NCBI RefSeq assembly: GCF_030063245.1
Contig: NZ_JASISR010000001.1
Span: 34,168 to 98,167, forward strand
From: Paenarthrobacter sp. PH39-S1
GTDB lineage: Bacteria; Actinomycetota; Actinomycetes; Actinomycetales; Micrococcaceae
Reading direction: 5' to 3'
DNA length: 64,000 nt
A model generated the notes under the pieces. That model had not been told where the DNA came from and searched no databases. It was given only the letters and a program-made list of their open reading frames with translations. The translations under genes and the position numbers were made by a program. This document shows, one piece after another, positions 15,911 to 24,590 of the stretch (the first letter of the stretch is position 1; each line of letters starts with the position of its first letter).

Positions 15911-18289
15911 TTATTTCCCGAACCGCCGCAGCCGCAGCGAGTTCGTGACCACCAATACCGAGCTGGCAGCCATCGCCGCGCCGGCAATCATCGGATTCAG
16001 CAGCCCCAGCGCGGCGACCGGGATGCCGACGGCGTTGTAGAAAAATGCCCAGAAGAGGTTTGTCTTGATGGTGCCGAGGGTTTTGCGGGACAGCTCGATG
16101 GCCTGCGCCACTTGCGCGAGATCATTACCCATCACCGTCAGGTCCGCGGCCTGGATCGCAACATCCGTGCCGGATCCCATCGCGATCCCCAGATCGGCTT
16201 GCGCAAGCGCTGCTGCGTCATTGACTCCGTCCCCGGCCATCGCCACCGTGGCGCCTTCGGCCTGGAGGCGCTTGACGGCGTCGACCTTCCCTTCCGGCAA
16301 CACCCGGGCATAGACATCCGCCGGCGCGATGCCGACGGCGGCGGCCACCTGAGCGGCGGCGGCGGCGTTGTCTCCGGTGAGCAGGATAGGCCGCAAGCCC
16401 AGCGTCTTGAGCCGGGCAATGGCGGCCGCTGATCCGTCCTTGATGGTATCCGCCAGGCTGATGATGCCCTCCGGGGTTCCGTCCACGGCAACCCAGATGG
16501 CGGTGGCGCCCGACTGCTCCTCATTTAGCAGCGTGTCCTGCTGGGCAGGAGTTGTCGCGATCCCATTGTCGCCAAGCCAACCTGCCCGCCCGGCCACCAC
16601 GATGTGCCCGTCAACCGTGCCACGGACGCCACCGCCGGGAGCCGACTCGAACCCGGTCACCGCAGCGAGGCCTGCTGCCGCTCCCGGCGCGGCTGACGGT
16701 CCTCCCGCGGCTGCGGCCGTGATGGCGCGGGCGATCGGATGCTCGCTGGCGGCTTCGACAGATCCCGCCAGACGCAGCACCTCGGCTTCCCCGCGCTGAC
16801 CCAGCGCGATGGTGCGGGTGACGGCGAGTTTTCCGTGGGTGACGGTGCCGGTCTTATCCAACAGGATGGTATCGACCGTGCGGGTGTCTTCCAGAACCTG
16901 CGGTCCCTTGATCAGAATACCCAGCTGCGCGCCGCGACCGGTCCCCGTGAGCAGGCCGACCGGCGTGGCCAGTCCGAGGGCGCAGGGACACGCGATGACC
17001 AGGACGGCGACGGCGGCGGTGAAGGCGCTCTGGATGTCGCCGCTGAGCAGCAGCCACAGGACAAACGTCAGGATGGCGAGGCCGAGCACGATCGGTACGA
17101 AGACGGCGCTGATCCGGTCCGCCAACCGGGCGATCGGTGCCTTGCCGGACTGGGCCTGACTGACCAGACGTCCCATTTGGGCCAGCGTCGTTTCGCTGCC
17201 CACGCGGGTGGCCTTGACCAGCAGCCGTCCGGACGTATTAATCGTGGCGCCGGTGACCGGGTCATCCACGTCCACGTCGACCGGCATCGATTCGCCGGTG
17301 ATCAGGGAGGCGTCGACGGCGGAACGGCCCTCGACGACGATGCCATCAGTGGCAATCTTTTCACCTGGCCGGACTATGAAGATGTCCTCTGCCATGAGCT
17401 CTGCGGCCGGAACGCTGACCTCGGCGCCGTCGCGGATCACCGTGGCATCTTTAGCACCCAGGCTCAGCAGTGCCTTGAGCGCATCCCCGGCCTTAGCCTT
17501 GGCCTTCGCTTCCAGGTAGCGGCCCAAGAGCAGGAAGGTCACCACTATTGAGGCGACCTCAAAATACAGTTCCGCGTGACCGTCCATGTCGGTGTGTGCG
17601 GTCATGGCCGGGTCCGATGCGAGCATGACGGCAGAAAACACATAGGACGCGATCACACCCAGGGAGACGAGCGTGTCCATCGTGGAGGAGAAGTGGCGCG
17701 CGTTGATGGCCGCAGCGCGGTGAAACGGCCAGGCCGACCAGGTCACCACGGGCAAGGCGAGTACGCCGACCACCCACCCCCAGTTGGTGAACTGCAGAGG
17801 GGGAAACATGGAAATCAGGAAGACCGGCACGCTCAGCGCTGCGGCCAGGAGCAGCCGTGGCCGCAGCTGCTCCGCAGCGGTGCGCGCAGGGGTCCCGGCG
17901 CCTGTTTCCGGTGATCGACCAAGGCCTGTTTTCGGTGACCAACTAAGGCCGCCAGGGGCCGAAACCGGTGACCGACCAAGTGCGCCCGCGGCCGCGTGGA
18001 CATCCGAAGTTGCGCCGCCGTCGTCCGTCGCGCTCGCCCTATGCGGTACGCCCTTGAGCGTGGCCTTGTACCCTGTCGCATTCACCGTGTCGACAATCTG
18101 CTGATCGGTCAAACCGTCCGGGACGGTGACGCGCGCCGATTCAAGCGGTAGATTCACAGCCGCCGTTACGCCGTCGAGCTTCCCCAGCTTGCGTTCCACA
18201 CGGCCGACACAGGACGCGCAAGTCATGCCCTCGATGTCGAGTTCAATGATCCGCGTCAGCGGTTGGTGAAGCAGGTTTTCGGTACTCAC
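15911..18289 (-). CDS. copA: Copper-exporting P1B-type ATPase
   Basis: This 792-residue protein pumps Cu(I) out of the cytoplasm. One heavy-metal-associated domain lies at the N-terminus (GMTCASC, Cys24 and Cys27). A low-complexity linker with repeated Gly-Arg-Ser-Pro units follows (about residues 100-135). The transmembrane CPC motif (ACPCALGLATP), phosphorylation site DKTGTVT, the ATP-binding HP (SEHPIARAI) and the hinge GDGVNDAAAL are present, as is the C-terminal helix MAASSVLVVTNSLRLR typical of Cu(I) pumps. The start is GTG 18289. The gene lies 51 bases after copZ and 57 bases before nuoA, in an apparent operon headed by csoR. Confidence 0.97.
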   Translation of the reverse strand: MSTENLLHQPLTRIIELDIEGMTCASCVGRVERKLGKLDGVTAAVNLPLESARVTVPDGLTDQQIVDTVNATGYKATLKGVPHRASATDDGGATSDVHAAAGALGRSPVSAPGGLSWSPKTGLGRSPETGAGTPARTAAEQLRPRLLLAAALSVPVFLISMFPPLQFTNWGWVVGVLALPVVTWSAWPFHRAAAINARHFSSTMDTLVSLGVIASYVFSAVMLASDPAMTAHTDMDGHAELYFEVASIVVTFLLLGRYLEAKAKAKAGDALKALLSLGAKDATVIRDGAEVSVPAAELMAEDIFIVRPGEKIATDGIVVEGRSAVDASLITGESMPVDVDVDDPVTGATINTSGRLLVKATRVGSETTLAQMGRLVSQAQSGKAPIARLADRISAVFVPIVLGLAILTFVLWLLLSGDIQSAFTAAVAVLVIACPCALGLATPVGLLTGTGRGAQLGILIKGPQVLEDTRTVDTILLDKTGTVTHGKLAVTRTIALGQRGEAEVLRLAGSVEAASEHPIARAITAAAAGGPSAAPGAAAGLAAVTGFESAPGGGVRGTVDGHIVVAGRAGWLGDNGIATTPAQQDTLLNEEQSGATAIWVAVDGTPEGIISLADTIKDGSAAAIARLKTLGLRPILLTGDNAAAAAQVAAAVGIAPADVYARVLPEGKVDAVKRLQAEGATVAMAGDGVNDAAALAQADLGIAMGSGTDVAIQAADLTVMGNDLAQVAQAIELSRKTLGTIKTNLFWAFFYNAVGIPVAALGLLNPMIAGAAMAASSVLVVTNSLRLRRFGK

Positions 18290-18340
18290 AGGGCATCCTT
18301 CGGCAGTGGTGGCAAGTGCGCGACTGGGTGAAGCAGTTGG

Positions 18341-18571
18341 TTACGCCTCGTTGGCGACGACCAGGTACCCGGCCTCGGCGACAGCTTCGCTGATTTCTTC
18401 CGGTGAAATGGTCAAATGAGACGTCACGGTGGCGGTGGAAATCCCGCCTGCCGTCAGATCAACGCTGACGTCTTCGACGCCCTTGAGGGACTTGAGTTCT
18501 TCGGTGACCGCCGAGACGCAGTGCCCGCAGGTCATGCCGGAAATGCTGACGGTGGTGGTGATGGCGTTCAT
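18341..18571 (-). CDS. copZ: Copper chaperone, CopZ-like HMA protein
   Basis: This 76-residue single HMA domain binds Cu(I) through GMTCGHC (Cys15, Cys18) and probably hands it to CopA. ATG 18571 has AAGGA upstream; an upstream extension in frame overlaps csoR and has no domain. The gene lies between csoR (43-base gap) and copA (51-base gap). Confidence 0.95.
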   Translation of the reverse strand: MNAITTTVSISGMTCGHCVSAVTEELKSLKGVEDVSVDLTAGGISTATVTSHLTISPEEISEAVAEAGYLVVANEA

Positions 18572-18614
18572 GATGGTTCCTTCTTGCCGGTAGTCATCGG
18601 TGTTACTGGTAGCG

Positions 18615-18950
18615 CTAGCGCAAAAGGCGGCCGATCGCGTCGGTGGCTTCCTTGACCTTTGCCTGGACAATCTCCGGGTCCCCGGCTTTGTCCGATTCGG
18701 CGGCCGCGCCCACGACGCAATGAGCTATGTGGTCTTCGATCAAACCAAGGCTCAATGCGTGAAGCGCTTTATTAATTGCCGCCACCTGAGTGAGGATGTC
18801 GATGCAATATTTGTCCTCATCCACCATGCGGGCGATTCCGCGGACCTGCCCTTCAATCCGCTTTAGCCGGCGCAGGTACGCATCCTTGTCGGTGGTGTAG
18901 CCGTGGTCGAGGTGTTGGTCGACCGTCTCGCTCGTGGTGGTGCCGCTCAT
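18615..18950 (-). CDS. csoR: CsoR family copper-sensing repressor
   Basis: This 111-residue DUF156 four-helix protein represses copper-resistance genes until Cu(I) binds. The Cys-His-Cys sensor triad is present as Cys49, His74 and Cys78; the 25- and 4-residue spacings equal those of M. tuberculosis CsoR (Cys36, His61, Cys65). This separates it from the related nickel and formaldehyde sensors. ATG 18950 has GGAAGGAA upstream. It is the first gene of the csoR-copZ-copA-nuo string and lies 30 bases downstream of a matching operator, so it is probably autoregulated. Confidence 0.96.
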   Translation of the reverse strand: MSGTTTSETVDQHLDHGYTTDKDAYLRRLKRIEGQVRGIARMVDEDKYCIDILTQVAAINKALHALSLGLIEDHIAHCVVGAAAESDKAGDPEIVQAKVKEATDAIGRLLR

Positions 18951-18980
18951 GATGGTTCCTTCCCTGAACTCTGCTTCGAG

Positions 18981-19007
18981 AGTATACCCCTATAGGGTAT
19001 ATGTCGA
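18981..19007 (-). promoter_or_regulatory. Promoter with CsoR operator for the csoR-copZ-copA-nuo operon
   Basis: The minus strand reads TCGACA (19007-19002), 15 bases, TATACT (18986-18981): a plausible -35/-10 pair about 30 bases before csoR. The spacer is occupied by an inverted repeat with arms TATACCC (18983-18989) and GGGTATA (18995-19001) around CTATA, which matches the GTATACCCCnnnGGGTATA type of CsoR operator. Bound repressor would block the promoter; Cu(I) would release it. Confidence 0.8.
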
Positions 19008-19088
19008 GAGGGTGCGTCGAGGGGCCACATGTCTTAGGGTTTTATCTCAGACGCCCATGCGTTCTAAGCGAAAGGAGGCTCTGCCGTG

Positions 19089-19166
19089 ATGTCCGTTGTT
19101 CGGCGCTTCTCTCGCTGCCCGAGCCCATGGCTTAGCTGGGCGAGAAGCGCCTCCACTCTCTTGTGA
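19089..19166 (+). CDS. Possible 25-codon leader peptide upstream of the GNAT gene
   Basis: An excellent Shine-Dalgarno sequence (AAAGGAGG, 19071-19078) precedes ATG 19089 (GTG 19086 is in frame too). The frame encodes 25 residues starting MSVVRRFSRCPSPWLSW and ends in TGA at 19166. Its stop overlaps the GAAGGA ribosome binding site of the acetyltransferase gene at 19180. A strong hairpin lies inside the frame. The layout resembles translational attenuators of inducible resistance genes, but no family is known to me and expression is inferred. Confidence 0.45.
   Translation: MSVVRRFSRCPSPWLSWARSASTLL
19102..19151 (+). promoter_or_regulatory. Hairpin inside the putative leader frame
   Basis: The 10-base arms GGCGCTTCTC (19102-19111) and GAGAAGCGCC (19142-19151) are perfectly complementary, and an inner GCCC/GGGC pair can extend the stem after a bulge. 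The stem ends 14 bases before the ribosome binding site of the GNAT gene, so it could gate translation or form part of an attenuator. No U-tract follows, so a simple terminator is unlikely. Confidence 0.6.
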
Positions 19167-19179
19167 AGGACGCTTTCCT

Positions 19180-20109
19180 ATGTTTCGATCTTCGAACAGT
19201 GCCGACCTCGACACCATTTTGGCTTTTGCTAATGCCGAGCCCGTGGGGTGGACTGATGCCGGGCGGTACCGGCGCGAACTGGCTACGAATAACTACCGCG
19301 ATCATTGGACGTGGATCGCAGAGGCCAGCGGATACCCAATGGCTCGGGCGATTTGGTGGGCACCTTCCGGAGCAGACCATCCTGTTGCACTTGATTGTCT
19401 GCTGGTGAAGCCTTCCGTCAAACAACCCGAGGAGCTCGCTGCAGGCCTGCTCAAAGCGGGACATGAAGCCTTCAAGGCAGCGGGGGCGACGACGTTGCCT
19501 GACTATACAATCGACGTTGCCGTTGGGTGGCACGAGGATCCGAGGGCGATGGAAGCCGTAGCGTGGCGCCGCCGCGCCGCTGAATGCGCCGGGCTGGAGA
19601 GTTTTATTGAGCGGGTGAATTTCGAATGGACTCCCGGGACAGTCCTGCCTGTTCCCGTACACGATTTGGACTACAGGACAGGAACTGACCAGGAGTTTAA
19701 GACCGCCTTTGCCCGCGCAGCCGAAGGTAGTCTGGATGCCCAGACCAGGAACAATCTGGCCATCATGGGGCCGCGCGGACAAGCGCAGGACGATCTGGAA
19801 TTCTATCTCTCCCTGCCGGGCGAGAGGGCGGCCTGGCGACTGGCGTTTGTACCATCCGGGACTCCCATCGGGTTCATCATCCCGACACGCACCGCCTACG
19901 ATGCGTCCGTGAGCTACGTCGGGGTCTATCCGGACCAGCGCGGCCACGGATACATCCATGAGCTGCTGGGCGAAATTACCCGAGTGCATGCAGCTTCGGG
20001 TGTCCCACGGATTACAGGGACTACCGATTTGGACAATGCACCGATGCTGGCTGCGTTCGAGCGGGCGGGCTATTGCATTATCAAGCGGCGCTTGGTGCTG
20101 ACCGCTTAA
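19180..20109 (+). CDS. GNAT family N-acetyltransferase
   Basis: This 309-residue protein has a C-terminal GNAT fold: beta-strand VSYVGVYPDQRGHGY, with the acetyl-CoA pyrophosphate loop (Q/RxxGxG/A type), and a late segment TDLDNAPMLAAFERAGY typical of motif B. The N-terminal half may be a second, degenerate GNAT domain, as is common in 300-residue actinobacterial members. ATG 19180 has GAAGGA 9 bases upstream; an in-frame extension to 19096 runs through the leader hairpin and is not favoured. Substrate is unknown. The gene is separate from the copper operon, which points the other way. Confidence 0.88.
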   Translation: MFRSSNSADLDTILAFANAEPVGWTDAGRYRRELATNNYRDHWTWIAEASGYPMARAIWWAPSGADHPVALDCLLVKPSVKQPEELAAGLLKAGHEAFKAAGATTLPDYTIDVAVGWHEDPRAMEAVAWRRRAAECAGLESFIERVNFEWTPGTVLPVPVHDLDYRTGTDQEFKTAFARAAEGSLDAQTRNNLAIMGPRGQAQDDLEFYLSLPGERAAWRLAFVPSGTPIGFIIPTRTAYDASVSYVGVYPDQRGHGYIHELLGEITRVHAASGVPRITGTTDLDNAPMLAAFERAGYCIIKRRLVLTA

Positions 20110-20343
20110 GATACTGCCGGCCGGTCCGTAGGGCTCGATGGCGACGGCGGCGATCATTCCCGTTTATGCAGTCTCCTCCGTCGCCGCTTGGCTTCGGAAG
20201 ACTGGGCGGCGATCCGATATCTGGGTCTGTTCCGGGCGCTGATTTAGCGTGGCCGGCGTTGCTTGACCACTGAAAGCGGATGGTTGCCGTCGTTAGGAGA
20301 GATTACTCTTGCTTCCATACGGAAACCTGCCGAGAATACAGTC

Positions 20344-20721
20344 ATGACCAGTCGACTTGCCACGATAGCCATTGATGCCCAAGACCTACGGAAGGTCGCC
20401 GACTTTTGGTGTGCTGTGCTGGGCTGGAAGAGCACGGACGAAGATCCGGGCGGCATCAGCATCGCGCCCATGGACGGAAGTGGGCCAACAATCGATGTCC
20501 TTCAAGTTCCGGAGGGCAAGGGCGGGAAAAACCGCCTGCACTTTGACCTTCGCGCGGACGGTACGACGACGTCCGAGGAGCTGGACAGGCTGCTTGCGCT
20601 GGGAGCCAGCCGGGCCGACGTCGGCCAGGGCCCGGATGTGAGCTGGGTGGTGCTGGCAGATCCAGAAGGAAATGAATTCTGTTTATTGTCCCGCACCGTT
20701 CAGGACCTTAAGCTTCGCTAA
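20344..20721 (+). CDS. VOC superfamily (glyoxalase-like) protein
   Basis: This is a 125-residue single-module protein of the vicinal oxygen chelate fold. It begins with the strand LATIAIDAQDLRKVADFWCAVLGW, shows NRLHFDLRADG in the middle and ends VVLADPEGNEFCLL, the classical glyoxalase-like C-terminal strand. Many such actinobacterial proteins have no known substrate; dioxygenase, glyoxalase I and resistance roles are all possible. ATG 20344 was chosen because the fold starts there; a TTG at 20263 would add 27 residues without a domain. Confidence 0.85.
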   Translation: MTSRLATIAIDAQDLRKVADFWCAVLGWKSTDEDPGGISIAPMDGSGPTIDVLQVPEGKGGKNRLHFDLRADGTTTSEELDRLLALGASRADVGQGPDVSWVVLADPEGNEFCLLSRTVQDLKLR

Positions 20722-20865
20722 TTGCGGGCTGGTTCCCGCGCCGTGACGGCTACCGCCGCCGTCGACAATGTCCAAATCGGCAGGTGAGCTCTGCCGTAAC
20801 GACCCGGCGAAAAGTGCCCTTCAGACGGCGCCAACATGCGACTGCCGGACACAGCACCCGGAATG

Positions 20866-22209
20866 CTAGTACGGCACCTCGAAGATTTGCCGGCGCAGCT
20901 CCTCGGAAGCATCCGGGGGCCTGACCAGCCGTTTCAGAAAGGCAGTATCCACGGTTTCCAAGCACCAGTGAAGCAGCAGCGAGCGCATCCGTTCCAGCAC
21001 GTCGTCGAACCTTCCTTCGACGGCGAGGTTCCGTCGTTCCCCGGGGTCAGCCTCGAGGTCGAAAAGCTGTTCACGCCATTTGCCCCAGTTATATACGGCG
21101 TATTTGTAACGGCCGTGGATCACTGCCCGGCCCGTCGTCGCAGGTTCGCTGCCGCCGTCGAACTTGGTTTCGATGAACACGGGGCGGGCGTCAGGGTCCA
21201 GCACGCTCGACCCGTCCAGACCAGGGGGAGCGGCTATGCCTGCCGTCTCGCACAGGGTGGGCAGCAGACCCAGCACCGCGGCGACCGGGGTATCGATGCG
21301 TCCGGCTGGCCGGTCAGGAACGCGCAGCAGGAACGGGACTCTGATACATTCCTCGAAGAGGGCCGATTTTTGGTTCCAGCCGTGCGAGGAGTCCCCGTCG
21401 CCGTGGTCGCTAATGAAGACGACGATGGTGTTCCCGGGCTCAGAATCCACGGCACTGAGAAGAGTGTTGATCCGTTCGTCTACCCTGGACACCAGTCGTG
21501 CATAGACATCACGGTAGCGGCGCCAATCCTCGGCTGTGTATGCTGTCGTGCCATACTTGGCGGCAGCCGCGGCGTATTCCTCCTGCGGCGCCTGCGCGGC
21601 GAACGGGGCGCGGGGGAAGTTTTCCGGCAGCGGAGGGCAATCATCCAACGGCGACGCCGCAACATCACCGTAGGGGAGTGGCTGAAGCCGAGCGTGCTCG
21701 CAGATGGTGTGCGGATCGTCAAAGGAAGCGACCAATAGAAACGGCTTCGAGGACCGGCGCGTTGCCAGCCACTGCGTGCAGGATCTGACCAGTCCTTCGT
21801 CACCGAAATCGTGGATGGGCGCGAAGCCGTCGGAGGCCTGCGCGCTGGCTTGGCGTGCGTGCCATTTCCCGGCGTAGGCACAATCGAAGCCGTGTCCGCC
21901 GAACCAGTGCCCCAGGCTGTGTGGGCCACGGCCGGGCTCGTCCTCGTTCCGGTCTGCGTCCGGGGGGAATTCGCGCCCGTTGCCGTCGATCCCCAGCCGG
22001 TGCGGGTACTTTGCCGTCAGCATGGAACTACGGGCGGGCACGCAGAGCGGAAAGCTGGTGTAGGCACGGGTGTACCTGGTGGAGTCGGCGGCGAGGCGGT
22101 CCAGCGCGGGGGTGGAAAAGTGTTCATGTTCTCCCGCCTCCTTGCCGAGCACGTGCGCTGCGAACTGATCGGCCATGATCAGCACGATGTTGGGCAGGTC
22201 CTCAGGCAT
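20866..22209 (-). CDS. Sulfatase, Cys type (S1 alkaline-phosphatase fold)
   Basis: This 447-residue sulfate-ester hydrolase has no signal peptide and so is probably cytoplasmic. The N-terminal NIVLIMADQ gives metal ligands and CVPAR (Cys56) is the CxPxR motif whose Cys becomes formylglycine. FISDHGDGDSSHGW supplies further metal ligands, and GKWHARQA includes the conserved Lys/His. The ATG overlaps the previous sulfatase stop by 8 bases, making it the last gene of the ABC transporter-sulfatase operon (26887 to 20866). The natural substrate is probably a sulfated sugar released by the lyase nearby; that is inference. Confidence 0.93.
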   Translation of the reverse strand: MPEDLPNIVLIMADQFAAHVLGKEAGEHEHFSTPALDRLAADSTRYTRAYTSFPLCVPARSSMLTAKYPHRLGIDGNGREFPPDADRNEDEPGRGPHSLGHWFGGHGFDCAYAGKWHARQASAQASDGFAPIHDFGDEGLVRSCTQWLATRRSSKPFLLVASFDDPHTICEHARLQPLPYGDVAASPLDDCPPLPENFPRAPFAAQAPQEEYAAAAAKYGTTAYTAEDWRRYRDVYARLVSRVDERINTLLSAVDSEPGNTIVVFISDHGDGDSSHGWNQKSALFEECIRVPFLLRVPDRPAGRIDTPVAAVLGLLPTLCETAGIAAPPGLDGSSVLDPDARPVFIETKFDGGSEPATTGRAVIHGRYKYAVYNWGKWREQLFDLEADPGERRNLAVEGRFDDVLERMRSLLLHWCLETVDTAFLKRLVRPPDASEELRRQIFEVPY

Positions 22210-23620
22210 TGGCCAGCTCCTTTAATGCACTAAGGCCCATCCAATCGTCCCCGGCGGTTTGCAGTTCAGCAACCAATCGGGCAGCCCACAAACTGTTCAC
22301 ATCTGGGTCCAGCACCGGGACCAGTTCATAGGGATCCTTGCGCAGGTCATAGCACTCGGTTACCAGCCCATCGCCCGCGGACAGCCGGGCGATGAACTTA
22401 TTGGTGCTGGTCCGCAGGCCGCGGATGTCCTGGTCGGTGGGATGCAACGGATAACAGTAATAGGTTGCCGCGGCCTCCGCGTCCGGTTCCTCCGCACCCA
22501 GCAGCACCGGGGCCAGATTAGTGCCGCGCATTTGCACGGGTTTGGAATCTGCAAAACCGGTCAGGCCCAGCAGCGTGGGCGCGATGTCCAGCGAACAGAA
22601 CAGTGCCGGCTGCTGGCCGGGAGCAATATGCCCCGGCCAGCGGATGAGGCAGGGCAACCGCATGGACTCCTCATAAGGGACGTTCTTGTACAGCAGGTTG
22701 TGGCTGCCCATCTGCTGGCCGTGGTCTGAGGTGAAGACCACTATGGTGTCTCGGGCCAGATCCAGTTCCGCCAACGCATCCAGCAGCCTGCCCACCTGTT
22801 CGTCGATGGCCGTCACTGCTGCGTAATACAGCGGGGCAATGGCGGCAGCCTCCCGGCCAATGGAGGAGGCGAGGTCCACGTTGGGCCGGTTCAGCAGCTG
22901 TTCGGCCGGCAGGTCCGCATAGTCCGTGGCGTAGCTGGGCGGCAGTTCATCGAACGGCTGGTGCGGTGGATTGAAGGAAACGGCCAGGGCGAAGGGGGCC
23001 GCCCCGGCCCTGGCCCCGGCCAGGAATTCCAGCGCCACGTCCGTTTCGTGCGCAGCGGACCACCGGTTGATGTTGGTCCGCCGCTCCCGCGGCGCGTTCC
23101 CCACCCAGTAATGCGGGGTCAGGTGCTGGTCATTGCAGCCGTACGAATGCCAGAACTCGAAGCCAAAGCGGTGGCTGGGCGGCGAGTAGGCGTCCCAGTA
23201 CCTGCCGTCCTCCAGCGGACCCCGGCCATGAATGGCGTCCGCGGCCGTCGGCGCCTCAAGGTGCCACTTGCCGATATACCCCGTGCGGTAGCCGCCGTCC
23301 CGCAGCACCTGCGCCCAGCTGGGCGCCCCGGGGCGCAGCCCCACCTCGGGGGCGGTCCCGGAATTAACGTTGTACGGAACGTGGTTTTCGTGCGGCGGCT
23401 GTCCGGTCACCAGCATGGCCCGGTGTGGGCTGCAGACGGGGTAGTTGCTGACCGCGTTGGTCAGCACGGCGGACTGGGCCGCGAGCGCATCCAGGGCTGG
23501 TGTCCGCACGGGATCCCCGTCCGGTTCCAGGCACATGGCCCGGAACTGGTCGGAGATAATAAACAGCACGCTGGGCCGACGGAGACCAGGAGATGCCGTT
23601 CCCCGCCAGCCCAGCGTCAC
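22202..23620 (-). CDS. Sulfatase, Cys type
   Basis: This 472-residue protein has VLFIISDQF at the N-terminus, the formylglycine motif CSPHR (Cys63), GYIGKWHLEA with the conserved Lys and His, and FTSDHGQQMGSHNLLYKN with metal ligands. No signal peptide is seen. The start is inferred as GTG 23620 (GTGA overlap with the permease stop); a longer frame extends into the permease gene and is rejected. Its position directly behind two sugar permease genes suggests it desulfates the sugar that they import. Confidence 0.92.
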   Translation of the reverse strand: MTLGWRGTASPGLRRPSVLFIISDQFRAMCLEPDGDPVRTPALDALAAQSAVLTNAVSNYPVCSPHRAMLVTGQPPHENHVPYNVNSGTAPEVGLRPGAPSWAQVLRDGGYRTGYIGKWHLEAPTAADAIHGRGPLEDGRYWDAYSPPSHRFGFEFWHSYGCNDQHLTPHYWVGNAPRERRTNINRWSAAHETDVALEFLAGARAGAAPFALAVSFNPPHQPFDELPPSYATDYADLPAEQLLNRPNVDLASSIGREAAAIAPLYYAAVTAIDEQVGRLLDALAELDLARDTIVVFTSDHGQQMGSHNLLYKNVPYEESMRLPCLIRWPGHIAPGQQPALFCSLDIAPTLLGLTGFADSKPVQMRGTNLAPVLLGAEEPDAEAAATYYCYPLHPTDQDIRGLRTSTNKFIARLSAGDGLVTECYDLRKDPYELVPVLDPDVNSLWAARLVAELQTAGDDWMGLSALKELANA

Positions 23621-24582
23621 TTGCCCATCCCCAGGGTCAGGCCCTCGGTGAGGCGCCGGCCCAGCCAAATGTAGATAATCAGCATCGGCAGGACCACAAT
23701 GCACAGTCCCGCAAAGAGACCACCCCAGTCTGCCCCGGAGTAGGTTTGCTGCTGCACGAAAGAGATCAGCGCTACCGGCAGGGTGTACTTTTCGGTGGAC
23801 TGGATCAGCGTCAGGGCCAGCAAAGTCTCGTTCCAATGCGAAATCACCTCCAGCACAAACGCGGTGAGGATGCCGCCCTTGGCCAGCGGCAACGTGATCC
23901 GCACAAACGTCCGCAGTGCCGAAGCACCATCCAGCGCGGCCGCCTCCTCCATTTCCAGCGGCAGCGAACGGAAAAAGGCCGTCAGCAGGAACACGGTGAA
24001 CGGCATCGAGACGCCTATGTACACCAGGTTCAATCCGATCAGGCTGTCCGTCAGGTACACCTGGTTCAGCATCACGAACAGCGGAATCAGGATCACCTGC
24101 GCCGGGATGCCAAGACCCAGAATGAAGTACATGGTCAACCCCTGCGTGAAGCGTCCCGCCACCCGGCTGAGGTAGTAAGCTGCGGGAGCTGCCAGCGCCA
24201 CGGTAAGCAGGGACGACACCCCTGTGGTGATGACGCTGTTGAAGGTGGCGGTGGCGAAGTCGCCCACCGTCCAGGCGCGGACGAAGTTATCCGGTGCCAG
24301 TGACGTTGGCAGTCCCCACGGATCGCTGAGAATGGAGCGGGTGTCCCGGAAGGCCTGCATCAGCATCCACAACAGCATCACAATGCTCAGGGCCACGATC
24401 AGCCAGAGCACCACTATGCCGACGGTTCGCAGCGGACTGCGGTCCGCGCGCAGGGCAGGGCTGCTGGCGGTGCCGCTGGCACTTTTCCGCGGGCGCTTCG
24501 GTGGTCCCGATTCTCCGGTGGCCGCAGTCTTGGCACTGCGGCGCATTGTTGTACGGGAGGCGGGTTTGTTCAGAGTAGACAT
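23617..24582 (-). CDS. Carbohydrate ABC transporter permease (MalG type)
   Basis: This 321-residue protein has six transmembrane helices after a basic N-terminal tail of about 45 residues. The EAA loop (EEAAALDGASALRTFVRITLPLAKGG) and the C-terminal WLGRRLTEGLTLGMGK are typical of CUT1-family MalG-type permeases. ATG 24582 has AGGAGC upstream. It works with the MalF-type permease and the lipoprotein at 25571-26887. No ATPase gene is present in this operon, so a shared MsiK/MsmX-type ATPase elsewhere is likely. Confidence 0.94.
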   Translation of the reverse strand: MSTLNKPASRTTMRRSAKTAATGESGPPKRPRKSASGTASSPALRADRSPLRTVGIVVLWLIVALSIVMLLWMLMQAFRDTRSILSDPWGLPTSLAPDNFVRAWTVGDFATATFNSVITTGVSSLLTVALAAPAAYYLSRVAGRFTQGLTMYFILGLGIPAQVILIPLFVMLNQVYLTDSLIGLNLVYIGVSMPFTVFLLTAFFRSLPLEMEEAAALDGASALRTFVRITLPLAKGGILTAFVLEVISHWNETLLALTLIQSTEKYTLPVALISFVQQQTYSGADWGGLFAGLCIVVLPMLIIYIWLGRRLTEGLTLGMGK

Positions 24583-24590
24583 GGCTGCTC

